Part shown: positions 22,546 to 32,012 of the stretch, piece by piece
Layout of the letters: each line of letters begins with the position of its first letter
Position numbering within the stretch: the stretch's first letter is position 1
NCBI RefSeq assembly: GCF_003265705.1
Contig: NW_020313157.1
Coordinates: forward strand, 948,429-1,012,428
Length of the DNA: 64,000 nt
Direction: 5' to 3'
DNA from: Callorhinus ursinus
Taxonomy: Eukaryota > Chordata > Mammalia > Carnivora > Otariidae
Notes under the pieces: generated by a model
What the model saw: only the letters and a program-made list of their open reading frames with translations
Told to the model about the DNA's origin: nothing
Databases searched by the model: none
Translations under genes and position numbers: made by a program

Positions 22546-23539
22546 CCCAAATGCAAACCCAAATCTCTCCCCTGACTGCAAACCCACTGTCTGAAAACAG
22601 ATTCTTAAACTCCAGTTATTTGCAATCCATATATACACTTTCTTGACATCCATCTGATTTTCAATAAATCAACTCACTTTTGTTCTAAATGAATATGTTA
22701 AAATTATAAAAGACGATCCTAAGTAGAATTTTGTAAAAGAAAATTGTATACTGAAGTAAATGGAATGGGCAGCATCTTTGTCAGATACAGAATGTGAGCC
22801 TAATTCAAAAGTAAAACAATGTTACTGAATTATAGCTAGATGTTAAGAATTGCCTGTCAAGTGTTCTGGGTCTCTTCGTTAGAAAGGTAGATTAGCAAAT
22901 GTTGGAGACCTTGGGGCTTATTAAAAACAAAACAAAACACCAACCAAATTGAGTCTCCTTGATGCAATCCCCAGGTCTGAAAAATAACGGACAAGACAAT
23001 AACTTCAACACTTCTTCACTAAGTGATGTGATGCCATGTCCATGAGCCACCTGAAGGTACCTCATTTATCATATGAAATCTGAGCCGCACACTTGGCACT
23101 ACTGGCCCACAGGAAAACACGGTCCTCCTCCACCACACGTCTTTAAAAAGAGGACATCTGGCTGGGAACCCAGCACCATTATTTCTGAGTCCTGGGTGAC
23201 CTCACCTTGTTCTCGGCAAAGACTTCCCCTTCGCTCATCCCTGCACTCAACCAAGGCCCAGCCTCTGGCTCCATTTCTAGGCTCTGTCCCTTCTCCCTCT
23301 TTCCTCAGGACTTCTTTTTGGTGAGTTAGTACCTCTTTGGTTCCATACACCTCTGGTCTCCTCCCAGCAAGAACCTGCCCTCCCTTACTCTCTCCTTCCA
23401 CTGCGAGGAGAGATTGATACAACACCCTGATCCATCAGCAAGGCAAACAATACCCTCCATAAACTTCTACCCACTCACTGCTCCAGTCTCCCCTCTGGCC
23501 ACTCTCAGACTTGCACACTGGGTCTGGACCTACCCGAAG
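22546..23539. other. Unassigned sequence
   Basis: No gene recognised. A 108-codon minus frame at 23099-23425 has no known motif, although it starts upstream of a donor-like AACAAG|GTGAGG on the minus strand near 23204. Confidence 0.45.
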
Positions 23540-23725
23540 CCACACGCTTTCACACCTCTGTCTTTGCCCTCACTGTTCCCTCTGCCAGGTAGGCCTTCAA
23601 AGGACGCTGAAAATACTCACATCTTCCTAATCCACTGAGATTTAGCTTTCACGTCTCAAGCCTTCAAGTCTCTTGAATCTTTTCTGCATATGTGTTTTAC
23701 TTGACTTGCACAGTGTTTTAAAAAT
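23540..23725 (+). mobile_element. L2 LINE 3' fragment
   Basis: 'cacctctgtctttgccctca', 'ctgttccctctgccaggtag' and 'ctcacatcttcctaatcc' match the familiar L2 3' region. Confidence 0.6.
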
Positions 23726-24149
23726 CAGTAGTTTTCCATTAAAATCCATTATTTCCAGACTGGCTTAGAAATTGGCAACACTGAACATATTATTCCCCAT
23801 GGCAAAAGGGAGCTGTATCAGAGCCCCTGCATATGAGGCCATTCCTCTTGAGTTCACTGCTGTTCCCATGGCTTCGTGTTGGCCCACAGCCTCCCTTCAC
23901 TAACATAGGATTCCTGCCTGGACCCGGCATATGGGTGGGTTTATTTCTTGACTTAGGCCAAGCATCTCTTCTTCTGTAAAATATACCCCAAGCCTTCTAG
24001 GTCCCCTGGTGGTCTCTTTCTGTGAGCCTCCATAACACTTTCTGGGGGACTCATCTTTTTTTTTTTTTTTCTCAAATTTAATTTAAATGACATGTGATGC
24101 CTATAGGTGTGGACATTAGCAAAATCAAAAATAAAAGTAGATGCAGTTG

Positions 24150-24204
24150 ACTGTGTTCTTATTTTGTGCCAGGCATTATATATATAATGTGTGTGTGTAT
24201 GTAT

Positions 24205-24255
<51 letters not shown>

Positions 24256-24365
24256 CATCACATATATGTATTATGGTATGAGCAACTCCTCAAATCAACT
24301 TTTCAAGTGATTTGTATTATTTCCAATTCACAGACAGGCAGATGGAGACTGATACAAGGTAAGTG
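24150..24365 (-). mobile_element. MIR SINE split by a TG/TA microsatellite
   Basis: 'ttgtgccaggcattatat' lies on the left and 'attatttccaattcacagac' with 'gatggagactgatacaagg' on the right, both reverse MIR. The simple repeat grew between them. Confidence 0.65.
24179..24272. repeat. (TG)n(TA)n microsatellite
   Basis: Interrupted TG run followed by about ten TA units. Frames of 67 and 102 codons here are low-complexity artefacts. Confidence 0.95.
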
Positions 24366-24589
24366 CTGAAAGTATGGAAGGCACTTAAGAGTCCTGATCC
24401 AGAGTAAGTCTCATAAAAGGGAAAAGTCAGAACGCTCAGGGTTCACCGAGGCAGACAGCATCTACTATGGACCCCGACTGCAGCTCCAAATGGATCCAAT
24501 CTGAAAGTCACCCTAACTTTGAAAACAGCTCAAACTCCTTCCTTGCAATTTCATAGCAGATCTGAAACTATTTAGCTGCACCAGGCCAG

Positions 24590-25150
24590 GTGATAAGTGA
24601 GAAGACGAAGGGCTGTCTGTGTTTATAGCCTTTGACAAATGGGCTCTCATCTCCTCCTGACAGATTCTCCCCCCGGCTGATCCATCCGCCTCTTCTGCCA
24701 TCACCTGAATTGCAGTCTTCATAATAGTACTGGAATTCAGATGGATTTTACACCACAAATAAAAATGAATTTAAATGCCTTAGCTCCCCACTAGCAACAC
24801 GGGTACTGTAAACGTCAAATGCATGTGGTTCTGCAAGGCCATACAGCCACTCCGAGTGATGGGCTACCTCGCATCACCTTTGCTAAATCTGCATTAGCTC
24901 CATGGCGCTCACCTTTAGGAGGAAACAATCTGAGCTCTGCTTCCCACTTAAGGGTGAAAAATGCCTCCAGCCCTTGAGATCTCCCAGTGACAGCCTCTGG
25001 ATGATTCTAAGAAAGGGCCAGAAAGGGGGATCTGTGATTTGGTGGGCTTGGAAGCAAAAGGGAAACATGAAACAGAAGCACACCCCAATATAAGCCACAT
25101 ATTTCTCCATACACGACCGGGCAAGGAGCTCCTCGCCGATGTCTGCTGAT
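24590..25150. other. Candidate conserved non-coding segment
   Basis: Complex, repeat-free sequence with motif-dense text such as 'ccactccgagtgatgggcta' and 'cacctttgctaaatctgcat'. It sits in the SINE-free block. Constraint cannot be shown without alignment. It also contains the weaker exon candidate at 24913-25006. Confidence 0.35.
24913..25006 (-). CDS. Weak candidate internal exon, minus strand
   Basis: On the minus strand, 'ccccctttctggccctttcttag' style pyrimidines (25007-25030) end in AG. A 94-nt segment follows, ending CTAAAG and the donor GTGAGC (24907-24912). One frame is open through it as part of a 108-codon frame (24883-25209), reading '...LSLGDLKGWRHFSPLSG...'. No protein family is recognised. 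The length is not a multiple of three, so it would have to be a constitutive or terminal-frame exon if joined to the better candidate at 28106-28153 on the same strand. It may equally be chance splice-like text. Confidence 0.25.
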
Positions 25151-25719
25151 GGAAAACAGGCACTTAGAATAAAGAAATATAGAGACGTAGGGGAGAACGA
25201 TTCTCTCATTCGGTCAGCAGTCTCAGACGGAACCAGACAGTGCGCAGACCAGAAGAGCGATGTTATTGCTCTTCTTAGGGTGAGGGCTCTCTCCGTCTCT
25301 TGCGATTCACTGCTTATCTTCCATCATTATACCTGGTCTGAGATTCAGTTAATGCAAAAAATGATTCATCTCAAGGTAAACGCCCCTACCGAATGGGATG
25401 AGGCATGAAATTGGAGGGGGCAGCAGAGAGAGACCCTATTAGACTCTATAGCAAACTTGAGAGCTTGTTTTCTAAAATCCTTCTCTCCAGAAAGTACTCA
25501 ACTACATAGAGAGGCACAGGTGTAAGCACACAAAAATATCCGTACATAGGGAATACACTGAAGAGAGGCAGACAGGAAGGAAGGAAAAGCGAAAGGGAAA
25601 TGAAAAAGGAAATCAAAAACAGGTTTCCCGGGGATCCACCTAGTCCCACAGACACCATGTGAAGCTCTCCTAACTAAAGGAAACTGAGCTTAAAAGAACC
25701 CACTGCTGGTTTGCCTTCA
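25151..25719. other. Unassigned sequence
   Basis: No gene or transposon recognised; a purine-rich patch (GGAAG/AAAG) lies at 25560-25615. Confidence 0.5.
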
Positions 25720-25960
25720 GAGCCCTCAGCATTTTGTCAACACGCACGCGGGCCGAGGGCTGTGTCTTCAGAGGCAGGCTGACTTATCATTTTGGCACCT
25801 CTGTCATCTCTCGTCACTTCAGTTCTACTTTATCAAATTACTGATTTTGCCAGAAGCCTTTGGATTAAGTGGAGAGGGGCACGCACATGCAGGAGCCAGT
25901 GTCATTACTCCAATGGTGAAATTTCATAATTATACATCAGGGTGACAGAAGCACCAGAGT
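25720..25960. other. Candidate conserved non-coding segment
   Basis: Repeat-free, with several retained CpGs ('cacgcacgcgggccgagggc' at 25742-25761) and AT-rich complex text ('tatcaaattactgattttgc', 'ttcataattatacatcaggg'). The look is that of a conserved enhancer; this is inference from composition and setting. Confidence 0.35.
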
Positions 25961-27039
25961 GCATTCAAGAGCCTGGATGAAGATCACTCCAGATGCCACG
26001 GCTGCCGTGTCCCCGCGTGTCCTCCTGCCACGCCTTTGCACACAGGGGTGGGGCCGGCACTCTTCTGTGGAGGGTGGGGCCACCGCCCCTCTGGGATGAC
26101 TGGGGCAGACTTTTCCACTAGGAGACAAGACCCCCATGGACAGAGCTATCCCCTACACCTCACCCCCACCCCCAACCCCATTAGGAGACCCAGAGAAGCT
26201 ACCGCCCAAATGTAAGAATCACACAAAAATAAATCCAAAAAGAATTCCAAGAGGAAGAAAAGTTCTCCGGTTGGAAAGAAGGAGTAACAAGTCCTTAGAG
26301 AAGAAGGTCATCGAAACGGAGGTGGGCATTACATCTATGGCACTGCTAGGAGTCATCACCAATGAACTGCAGGCAAATGGACCTGGTTAATTTACATGTC
26401 CTCAGGCAGGAGAGCTCATGTTTAGAAAACACCAGGTGAGCCTGTTTAGAGATGAGGCTTTTTTTGAAGTGCCTGACCTGACTCAACCCCACAGGCTATG
26501 ACAGAGCCCAGAAATGCATATTCGTGTGTGCACACGCATGTGTGTTACTTTTTTTTGAAAAGAGTTGAAACCGTGTATGGATATGGCTTTTCCTACTGGT
26601 AAGCATCACAAGGCATCCACAGACTTGGGGGATCCTTATCACCATGATATATGAACCAGCGGCAGTTTGGGTTGGCAGAATGGAGCCATGTGGCCAGCTT
26701 TCACTGCCCAGAGATTATCCTGGCCGTTCATTTATCTTTCGGGTGATGGAACTGATATTATTTTAACAGTATCAAGTCTCCTGGTGTCTTTCAAACACTA
26801 CTGGCAAAGAAGGTACCAAAAAAAAAAAAAATACTGGACAGAAACATGCTTGTGAATTTCACAAAAGTCCAAGGGAAGTGGAGGCATCCCAAACTTAGGA
26901 AGCGGGGCAGGCGACATGCTTTCACTCTGATATGGGCAGAGCAGCTCGGGCAGATGACCCACGGCAGAACTGGTAGGAATGGATGAAAAAAGACTGTAGA
27001 CATATGTTCAGCCTAAATTCCATTTGTCCAACTCACAAA
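25961..27039. other. Unassigned sequence
   Basis: No gene recognised. A13 lies at 26818-26830 and a CACACG/TGTG patch at 26524-26550. Confidence 0.45.
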
Positions 27040-27360
27040 ATACACACCTGCAAGTATGCCAACATGCAAATACATGGTGGACGCAAATACGAATTGAAAC
27101 GCCTTTGCCTGCAAACGAGAGAGCAACACAGAACCAGAACCGACCTGAGGATCGCGCGGAGTGAACCTCAGCTACCATATCCGTATTCCTTTCAACACGA
27201 GGAGATTCACGCTTCTTAAAATAATGCACCACCTTATTAATCAGCGGATGACTGAGCTATCACAAAATCAGGGCTGAAAACCTCTGCTTGAAATAATAAG
27301 TGCGTTTGACAATAATGGTACGGTTGCAGAGAGAAACATCTTTCAAAACTGTGGAATGAT
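27040..27360. other. CpG-retaining candidate regulatory segment
   Basis: Not a CpG island, yet about a dozen CpGs persist: 'gacgcaaatacgaattg', 'aaacgcc', 'aacgagag', 'aaccgacctgaggatcgcgc', 'aacacgaggagattcacgc', 'gtgcgtttg', 'ggtacgg'. It lies about 0.75 kb from the exon at 28106-28153. Frames of 74-84 codons on both strands are not recognisable. Confidence 0.35.
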
Positions 27361-28103
27361 GTCAAAAGTAGCCAGGAGATACGTACCCTCAATTCACTTA
27401 TTTGACCTCTTTGGATCCAAAGCGTTAAAGGTAAAATTTGATCTGCTTAGATGCACTTTACCAGGGAAACTTCTGTGAACTCTTGTCAATAAGGACAGAC
27501 CATGGAGAACAATTGTCTAACAGTTGTTTTTCCTGAGGGGATCCACACCAAGTGTAACAAGAAGATACATGGAGGGAGGGGGGACTCTGAAAATATAGGA
27601 AACGACCTCCCCTCCCCAACCCCCCCAAACATCTCACATAAATAGATTTATGCCATAGAAAGTCGCTGCTCACATAAATGTGTCATGATGGAAACTGAGG
27701 CAGGCTCTCTCTCAAAGTGTGTAGATCAAATATGGGGACACACCTTGGAAAGCCCAATATTGTATATGCTATCATATATGTAATATTACAGAATAATCAC
27801 TAATGATGTTCAATAACAAGGTGAAATGAGTTAAGTCTAAATGAGCTATTTTCCTGAAGACAAGCATATGACTAAAATAAAAATCAGCACCAATATATTG
27901 AATACTTAATTACGTTAGGCACTCTTCACTGAAGCCATCAGAGGTAACACAGACGAACATTTTAAAGTATGACTGTCTTCAAGCGTCTAATATCAGTACA
28001 CGAATCACCACTGCAAGCCATCGTCCAGCCTTAAACCCTTGGGTTTAAATCATAGGGTTCTTGGGGTTTTTTTTGAAACCAGAAAGATGAAAAATACTGA
28101 CTT
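27361..28103. other. Unassigned sequence downstream of the exon
   Basis: Would be intron 3' of the minus-strand exon. No transposon recognised except simple runs (C6-C7 near 27620). Confidence 0.45.
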
Positions 28104-28105
28104 AC

Positions 28106-28153
28106 CTTTCTGTCCTCTATTTCCACACAGGTATTGCAGTCTGCTTTGATATC
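28106..28153 (-). CDS. Candidate internal exon of an unidentified minus-strand gene
   Basis: Best gene signal in the window. On the minus strand a 48-nt segment begins GATATC and ends CAGAAAG. It is followed by the donor GTAAGT (28100-28105), giving AAG|GTAAGT, close to the ideal U1 target. It is preceded by a long pyrimidine tract ending CTCTCAG. The length is a multiple of three, so it could be included or skipped without a frame change. Two frames are open: phase 0 reads DIKADCNTCVEIEDRK; the phase-1 frame reads YQSRLQYLCGNRGQK; the third has a stop. I recognise neither peptide. The phase-0 reading has a C-x-x-C pair. A non-coding transcript exon remains possible. No adjacent exon within the window is firm, so introns would exceed several kb on each side. 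Confidence 0.6.
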
Positions 28154-28195
28154 CTGAGAGGAAGAGAAAAGAAAGAGAAAGAACAGGAGTCAGAC
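28154..28195 (-). other. Branch point, polypyrimidine tract and 3' splice site
   Basis: Minus strand: 'CTGAC', a good branch-point heptamer core, sits about 36 nt before the AG. The intervening 30-odd bases are almost all pyrimidine ('tctttctcttt', 'cttttctcttcctctcag'). Spacing and composition are those of a strong U2-type acceptor for the exon at 28106-28153. Confidence 0.65.
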
Positions 28196-28463
28196 TTATG
28201 GTCAGGGAACATTCAGGAGTGTCGTTGAAATGCCCTTTAAAATAATAAAAAACTCAGGCTCCTAACGGTTGTTTCTCAAGCCATTGCTCTTTATAGCCCT
28301 TTTAAGTAGTATATGCCCTGGTGTTTGCATTAGAGACATATGGATGTCATAACTAAGCTTTATTACATGCAGATGTGGGGTGAAGGCAAAAGCTATGGAT
28401 CAGAGGCCACAAGAAAGAGAAGCTGATGGCTCATAAAATAATATGCACCCCCCCGACACCTTT

Positions 28464-28590
28464 TTTTTTAAATTTTTTATTGTTATGTTAATCACCATAT
28501 ATTACATCATTAGTTTTTGATGCAGTGTTCCATGATTCATTGTTTGTTCATAACACCCAGTGCACCATGCAAAACGTGCCCTCCTCAATA
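28464..28590 (-). mobile_element. Carnivore L1 3' end, minus orientation
   Basis: Reverse of the same L1 terminal sequence as at 14493 ('ttattgttatgttaatcacc', 'catgattcattgtttgttca', 'cacccagtgcaccatgc'). Target duplication 'ccccccgacaccttt' at 28449-28463 and 28591-28605. It marks the right edge of the repeat-poor block. Confidence 0.93.
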
Positions 28591-28649
28591 CCCCCCGACA
28601 CCTTTATTCACACCAGCAGAAACTGCCCTCACTAGGACTTAGTATCTCT

Positions 28650-28667
28650 CTCTCTCTCTCATTCCAG
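28650..28667. repeat. (CT)n short tract
   Basis: Eight to nine CT units. Confidence 0.8.
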
Positions 28668-28736
28668 ATTTAGGATAGTCAAATCTACCACCTGTCAACA
28701 CAAAACCATCACCATCTATTTTTTTTTTTATTTTTC

Positions 28737-28831
28737 TGTCCATCCACTTACCCATCCATCCGTCATCCACCCCTCATCCATTTACCCATCATCTGTCCAA
28801 CCATTCATCCATGGGTCCACCTATCCATCCA
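28737..28831. repeat. Degenerate (CATC)n tetranucleotide repeat
   Basis: Interrupted CATCCATC array with drifted units (CATCCGTCATCCACCC). Confidence 0.85.
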
Positions 28832-29462
28832 TATTTATTGCACATTAACTTTTTTATGCATTTTTTATGTTGCTCTGGAATGTAAAGGTGAGAAAAACAT
28901 GGTTTCTACCCTCAAGGAACTCACCAGTTAGACACCATGGTTGACGCACGCACACAAGCACTGTAATACCCATTTACTTATGCATTCAGAAGATAGGCAT
29001 TCAGCACTTATTGCTTGCCAGGCCTTGTTTTTGGAAAGGAAGACTTGGTAACATACAAAACACATGGAAAGTCCTGCCCTGATGAGGCTTACATTCTGCT
29101 AGAAGAGACAGATAATAAAAAAGAAACATCAGTAAATGGTATTTTTTTAATTTTATAAGAGGATTCGTACTATGAAGACAGATAAACCAGGGAGAAGGGA
29201 ATGGAAATGGTGAGCATGGGGACTAAAATCTTAAATTGCAAGAGAAGTGGCATGAAGGAAGTTAGGGGATAAGCCAGGTCGCCATCTGGGGTAAGAGCCT
29301 CCCAGGCAAGGGAAGAGCAAGTGCAAAGTATCAGGACGTGGTTAAGCTGCAGGAAGGAAGGAGGACGACTCGGTGGCAGGAAGGAAGTAAATTAGGAAAA
29401 TACTGGGAGATGAGATCAGAGGAGGATGTTAGCTCTTATTCTGAGAGCAGTGAGGAACTATC

Positions 29463-30565
29463 CAGGGTTGTTTTTGTTTGTTTGTTTGTTTTTGAGGTTT
29501 ATTTGTTTGTCTGATCTTGTGGCAAAATACACACAGCTTTTACTAATTTAACCATTTTTGAAGTGTATGGTTTAGTGGTTTGAAGCACATTCACAGTGCT
29601 GTGCAACCATCCCCCCCCCTCCACCTCTAGAACTTTTCACCCTCCCAAACTGAAATGCTGCCCCCCAGTGAACACTAACGCCCTTCCCCAGGCCCTGGCA
29701 GCCACCAGTCTACTTCCTGTCTCTGTGAGTTTGACAACTCTAGGGACCTCACTGTGCTGGTATCTTAGGGCTGCCATTACAAATACCACAGACCGGGTGG
29801 CTTAAATAAAAGAAATCTCTTTTTTCACAATTCCAGAGTCCAGAAGTCCAAAATCAAGATGCCGTCAAGGTGGGTTTCTGGTTGGAGACCTGTCTTCCAG
29901 GCTTGTGGATGGCCACCTTCTCTCCTGTGGCCTCTTCTCTGTGTGCATGGAGAAAGGTCTCTGGTGTCCCTTCCTCTTCTTAGAAGGACACCAGTCCTGT
30001 CAAACTAGGGCCCTTATGACCTTTTAAATCTCCATTACCTCCGTAAGGGCCCTATATCTGAAAACAGTGATATTGGGGGTTGGAGCCTCAATATACAAAT
30101 TTGAGGGTAGGGCACACTTCAGTGTATAACACTCATATAAGAGGGATCATAAGTATCTGCTCTTTTGTGTCTGGGTATTTTATTTAGCACGTCTTTATCC
30201 AAGGTTTAGCCATGTAGCAGTATGTGTCAGATTTCATTACTTTTTAAGGATGAAGAATATTCCATTGTATGTACATACGACACTGTGTTGATCCATTCAT
30301 CCATTGATAGACATTAGGTTGTTTCCACCTTTTGGCTACTGTGAATAATGAACATGGGTGTACACGTATCTGTTCAAGTCCTTGCTTTCAAGTCTTTTGC
30401 ATATATGCCCAGAGGGGGAATTGCTGGATCACAGGTTAATTCTATGTTTGATTTTTTTAGGAACCGCCTGTTTTTCATACCAGCTACGCCATTTTACATT
30501 CCCACCAGCAGTGCATGATGGTTCCAATTTTTCCACGTCCTGGCCAGCACTTGGCTACACTCAGA
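29463..30565 (-). mobile_element. Old L1 (L1M) fragment, minus, split by MLT1
   Basis: Reverse-strand L1 text: 'gtggcaaaatacacacagct', 'aagcacattcacagtgctgt', then after the LTR 'attccattgtatgtacatac', 'ccattgatagacattaggtt', 'gggggaattgctggatcac' and 'cattcccaccagcagtgcat'. It covers the end of ORF2 and 3' UTR, decayed. A (TTTG)n is near its start. Confidence 0.85.
29753..30131 (-). mobile_element. MLT1 LTR inserted in L1M
   Basis: Opens 'tgtgctggtatcttagggctg' region and 'gggtggcttaaataaaagaa', ends 'cacttcagtgtataaca'. The host L1 phrase 'gggacctca|tataagaggg' is cut here. Flanks 'ctcac' (29748-29752) and 'ctcat' (30132-30136) are the 5-bp target duplication with one change. Confidence 0.9.
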
Positions 30566-30739
30566 GGTTCTGAAGAGAGGAGAGACATGATCTGACTTCT
30601 GTTTTAACAGGATAGACAACTGACAGCCAAGGGCACAAGGGGAGACCACTTTGTGGCTACAGGAGGTCAGATATAAGATGATGGTGGCTGGGAAGGGTGA
30701 TGGTAGGGAGGTGGCAAGAAGTGGTCAGAATCTGGATGG

Positions 30740-30903
30740 AGTGGGGCACCTGGGTGGATCAGTCGGTTGAGTGTCTGACTCTTGATTTCAGCTCAGGTCA
30801 TGATCTCAGGGTTGTGGGATCCACGCTCACCGGGGAGCCTGCTTCTCCCTCTCCACTGGTCTCCCTCTCTCTCTCAAATAAAATAAATAATTAAAAAAAA
30901 AAA
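30740..30903 (+). mobile_element. Older carnivore SINEC
   Basis: Variant body 'gagtgtctgactcttgattt' as in older subfamilies; shortened centre. Target duplication 'agaatctggatgg' at 30727-30739 and 30904-30916, within the ancient unnamed repeat. Confidence 0.93.
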
Positions 30904-31015
30904 AGAATCTGGATGGGGGTGAACAGATGTCTTAAAGGATTGGATGTGAAATATGAGGGAAAGATGGAGGCTAAGGACCATGCCAAGGTTTTTGGTCTGA
31001 ACATTCTAGCAATGG

Positions 31016-31334
31016 AGATTGGGGGGGGGGGATATTATAGGTGAGGCAGGATGATGTAGGGGTCTGCAAACAACAGTGGCTCAGTTTGGGGTAAGTTAAG
31101 TCTATAGAAATATTTATTCTCTCACCAATTAGTAGTTGGGTTTACCCTGCTGATGCGTCACAAGGAGAGGGTGGATTAAGTGGAAGGCTATTACCACGGT
31201 GATTTATTAAGCACAACAAATTCTAGGTCTCTGTGAATCAAGAGTAGAACAAAAGACACTAACACCATAAGGTGAAGATTCTGTTTTTTATATAACAGAC
31301 GGTTTTAATATCAGTGAAATGGGACTGAAACGAT
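31016..31334. other. Unassigned sequence with G10 run
   Basis: G10 at 31021-31030; otherwise no gene or clear repeat. Confidence 0.5.
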
Positions 31335-31530
31335 GAGCAATGACTGAACACCTCCCTGGTGCCAGGAACTATGGCAGATGTTTTTCAGACTTGTCTCTGA
31401 GCTCCCCCCAACCAAACAAGGTTAGTTTTTAGTTTTTCCTTTTTACCATATGAAAATTGAGGTGAATGATTAGGGAACCCATCCTGGGTCACACAACGAT
31501 GGAGCTCAAGTCTACACCTGGAAGTGGCAT
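31335..31530 (-). mobile_element. MIR SINE, minus orientation
   Basis: 'ctggtgccaggaactatggc', 'ttttaccatatgaaaattga' and 'cctgggtcacacaacgatgg' are in reverse MIR order. Confidence 0.75.
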
Positions 31531-31679
31531 CTAACACCAGGTACTCTGCATTCCTTTCAGGTGCTTTTATTTTAGTCGAGGTGGTTGGTCAGTCTGGATA
31601 ATTCAAGCCACACGTCTCGTCATTTTCCTTTCTCTGGGCAAGAGGGACATCTAAAGCAAAATTATCTAGAGAAGAGGCT

Positions 31680-31850
31680 CAGTTGTGATTCTCCAAGTGT
31701 GATTCCCCAAGTGTGATTCCCCATATCAGCAGCACCAGCAGCACCTGAGAACCTATTCAAAAATGCATCTTCTGGGGCAGGACCTGGTGAAATGCTCGAG
31801 ATCTGTGCGTTAGCAAGCCTTCCAGGGGTTCCACTGGGAGCTCAGGACTG
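31680..31850 (+). mobile_element. MER20-type hAT-Charlie element
   Basis: 'cagttgtgattctccaagtg', 'atcagcagcaccagcagcac', 'ctgagaacctattcaaaaat' and 'gcgttagcaagccttccagg' follow MER20. The opening phrase 'aagtgtgattcccc' is locally duplicated. Confidence 0.75.
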
Positions 31851-31879
31851 AAGCACTGGAGGACACTGTCATGGTTAGC

Positions 31880-32012
31880 AGTTCCTGTGCAGAGCCACAC
31901 ACCTGCATCCCAAGTGTGGTGCCATCACATGATGGCTGTACAGCTGAGGTAAGTGTCTTTACCTTTCGAAGTCTTGATTGCCTCATCTGTGACATAGGGG
32001 TACTACGAGGAA
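31880..32012 (+). mobile_element. MIR SINE fragment
   Basis: 'agtcttgattgcctcatctg' and the preceding 'aagtgtctttacctttc' correspond to the MIR core. Confidence 0.6.

Larger units (their letters stand above)
28975..31015 (+). mobile_element. Ancient unnamed repeat split by L1 and SINEC
   Basis: Pieces at 28975-29462, 30566-30739 and 30904-31015 run in one order: 'cagcacttattgcttgccagg', 'tgatgaggcttacattctgc', 'cctcccaggcaagggaagag', then after the L1 'agagacatgatctgacttct', 'gatgatggtggctgggaag' and finally 'ggattggatgtgaaatatg'. This is the word order of one widespread old mammalian repeat that I recognise but will not name with confidence. A related fragment is at 57430-57680. Confidence 0.6.

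Noticed and set aside
23099..23425. 108-codon minus frame with a donor-like site
   Set aside because: No family resemblance and no convincing acceptor; the plus strand is L2-like CT-rich text.
24315..24366. Splice-like CAG...CAAG|GTAAGT segment, plus strand
   Set aside because: Lies in a reverse MIR, whose consensus carries such words; no exon evidence.
28737..28831. Tandem array that might suggest CRISPR-like spacing
   Set aside because: Simple degenerate CATC microsatellite with no spacer/repeat pattern.
31940..31960. GTAAGT donor-like word
   Set aside because: Part of a MIR element; upstream pyrimidine tract missing.
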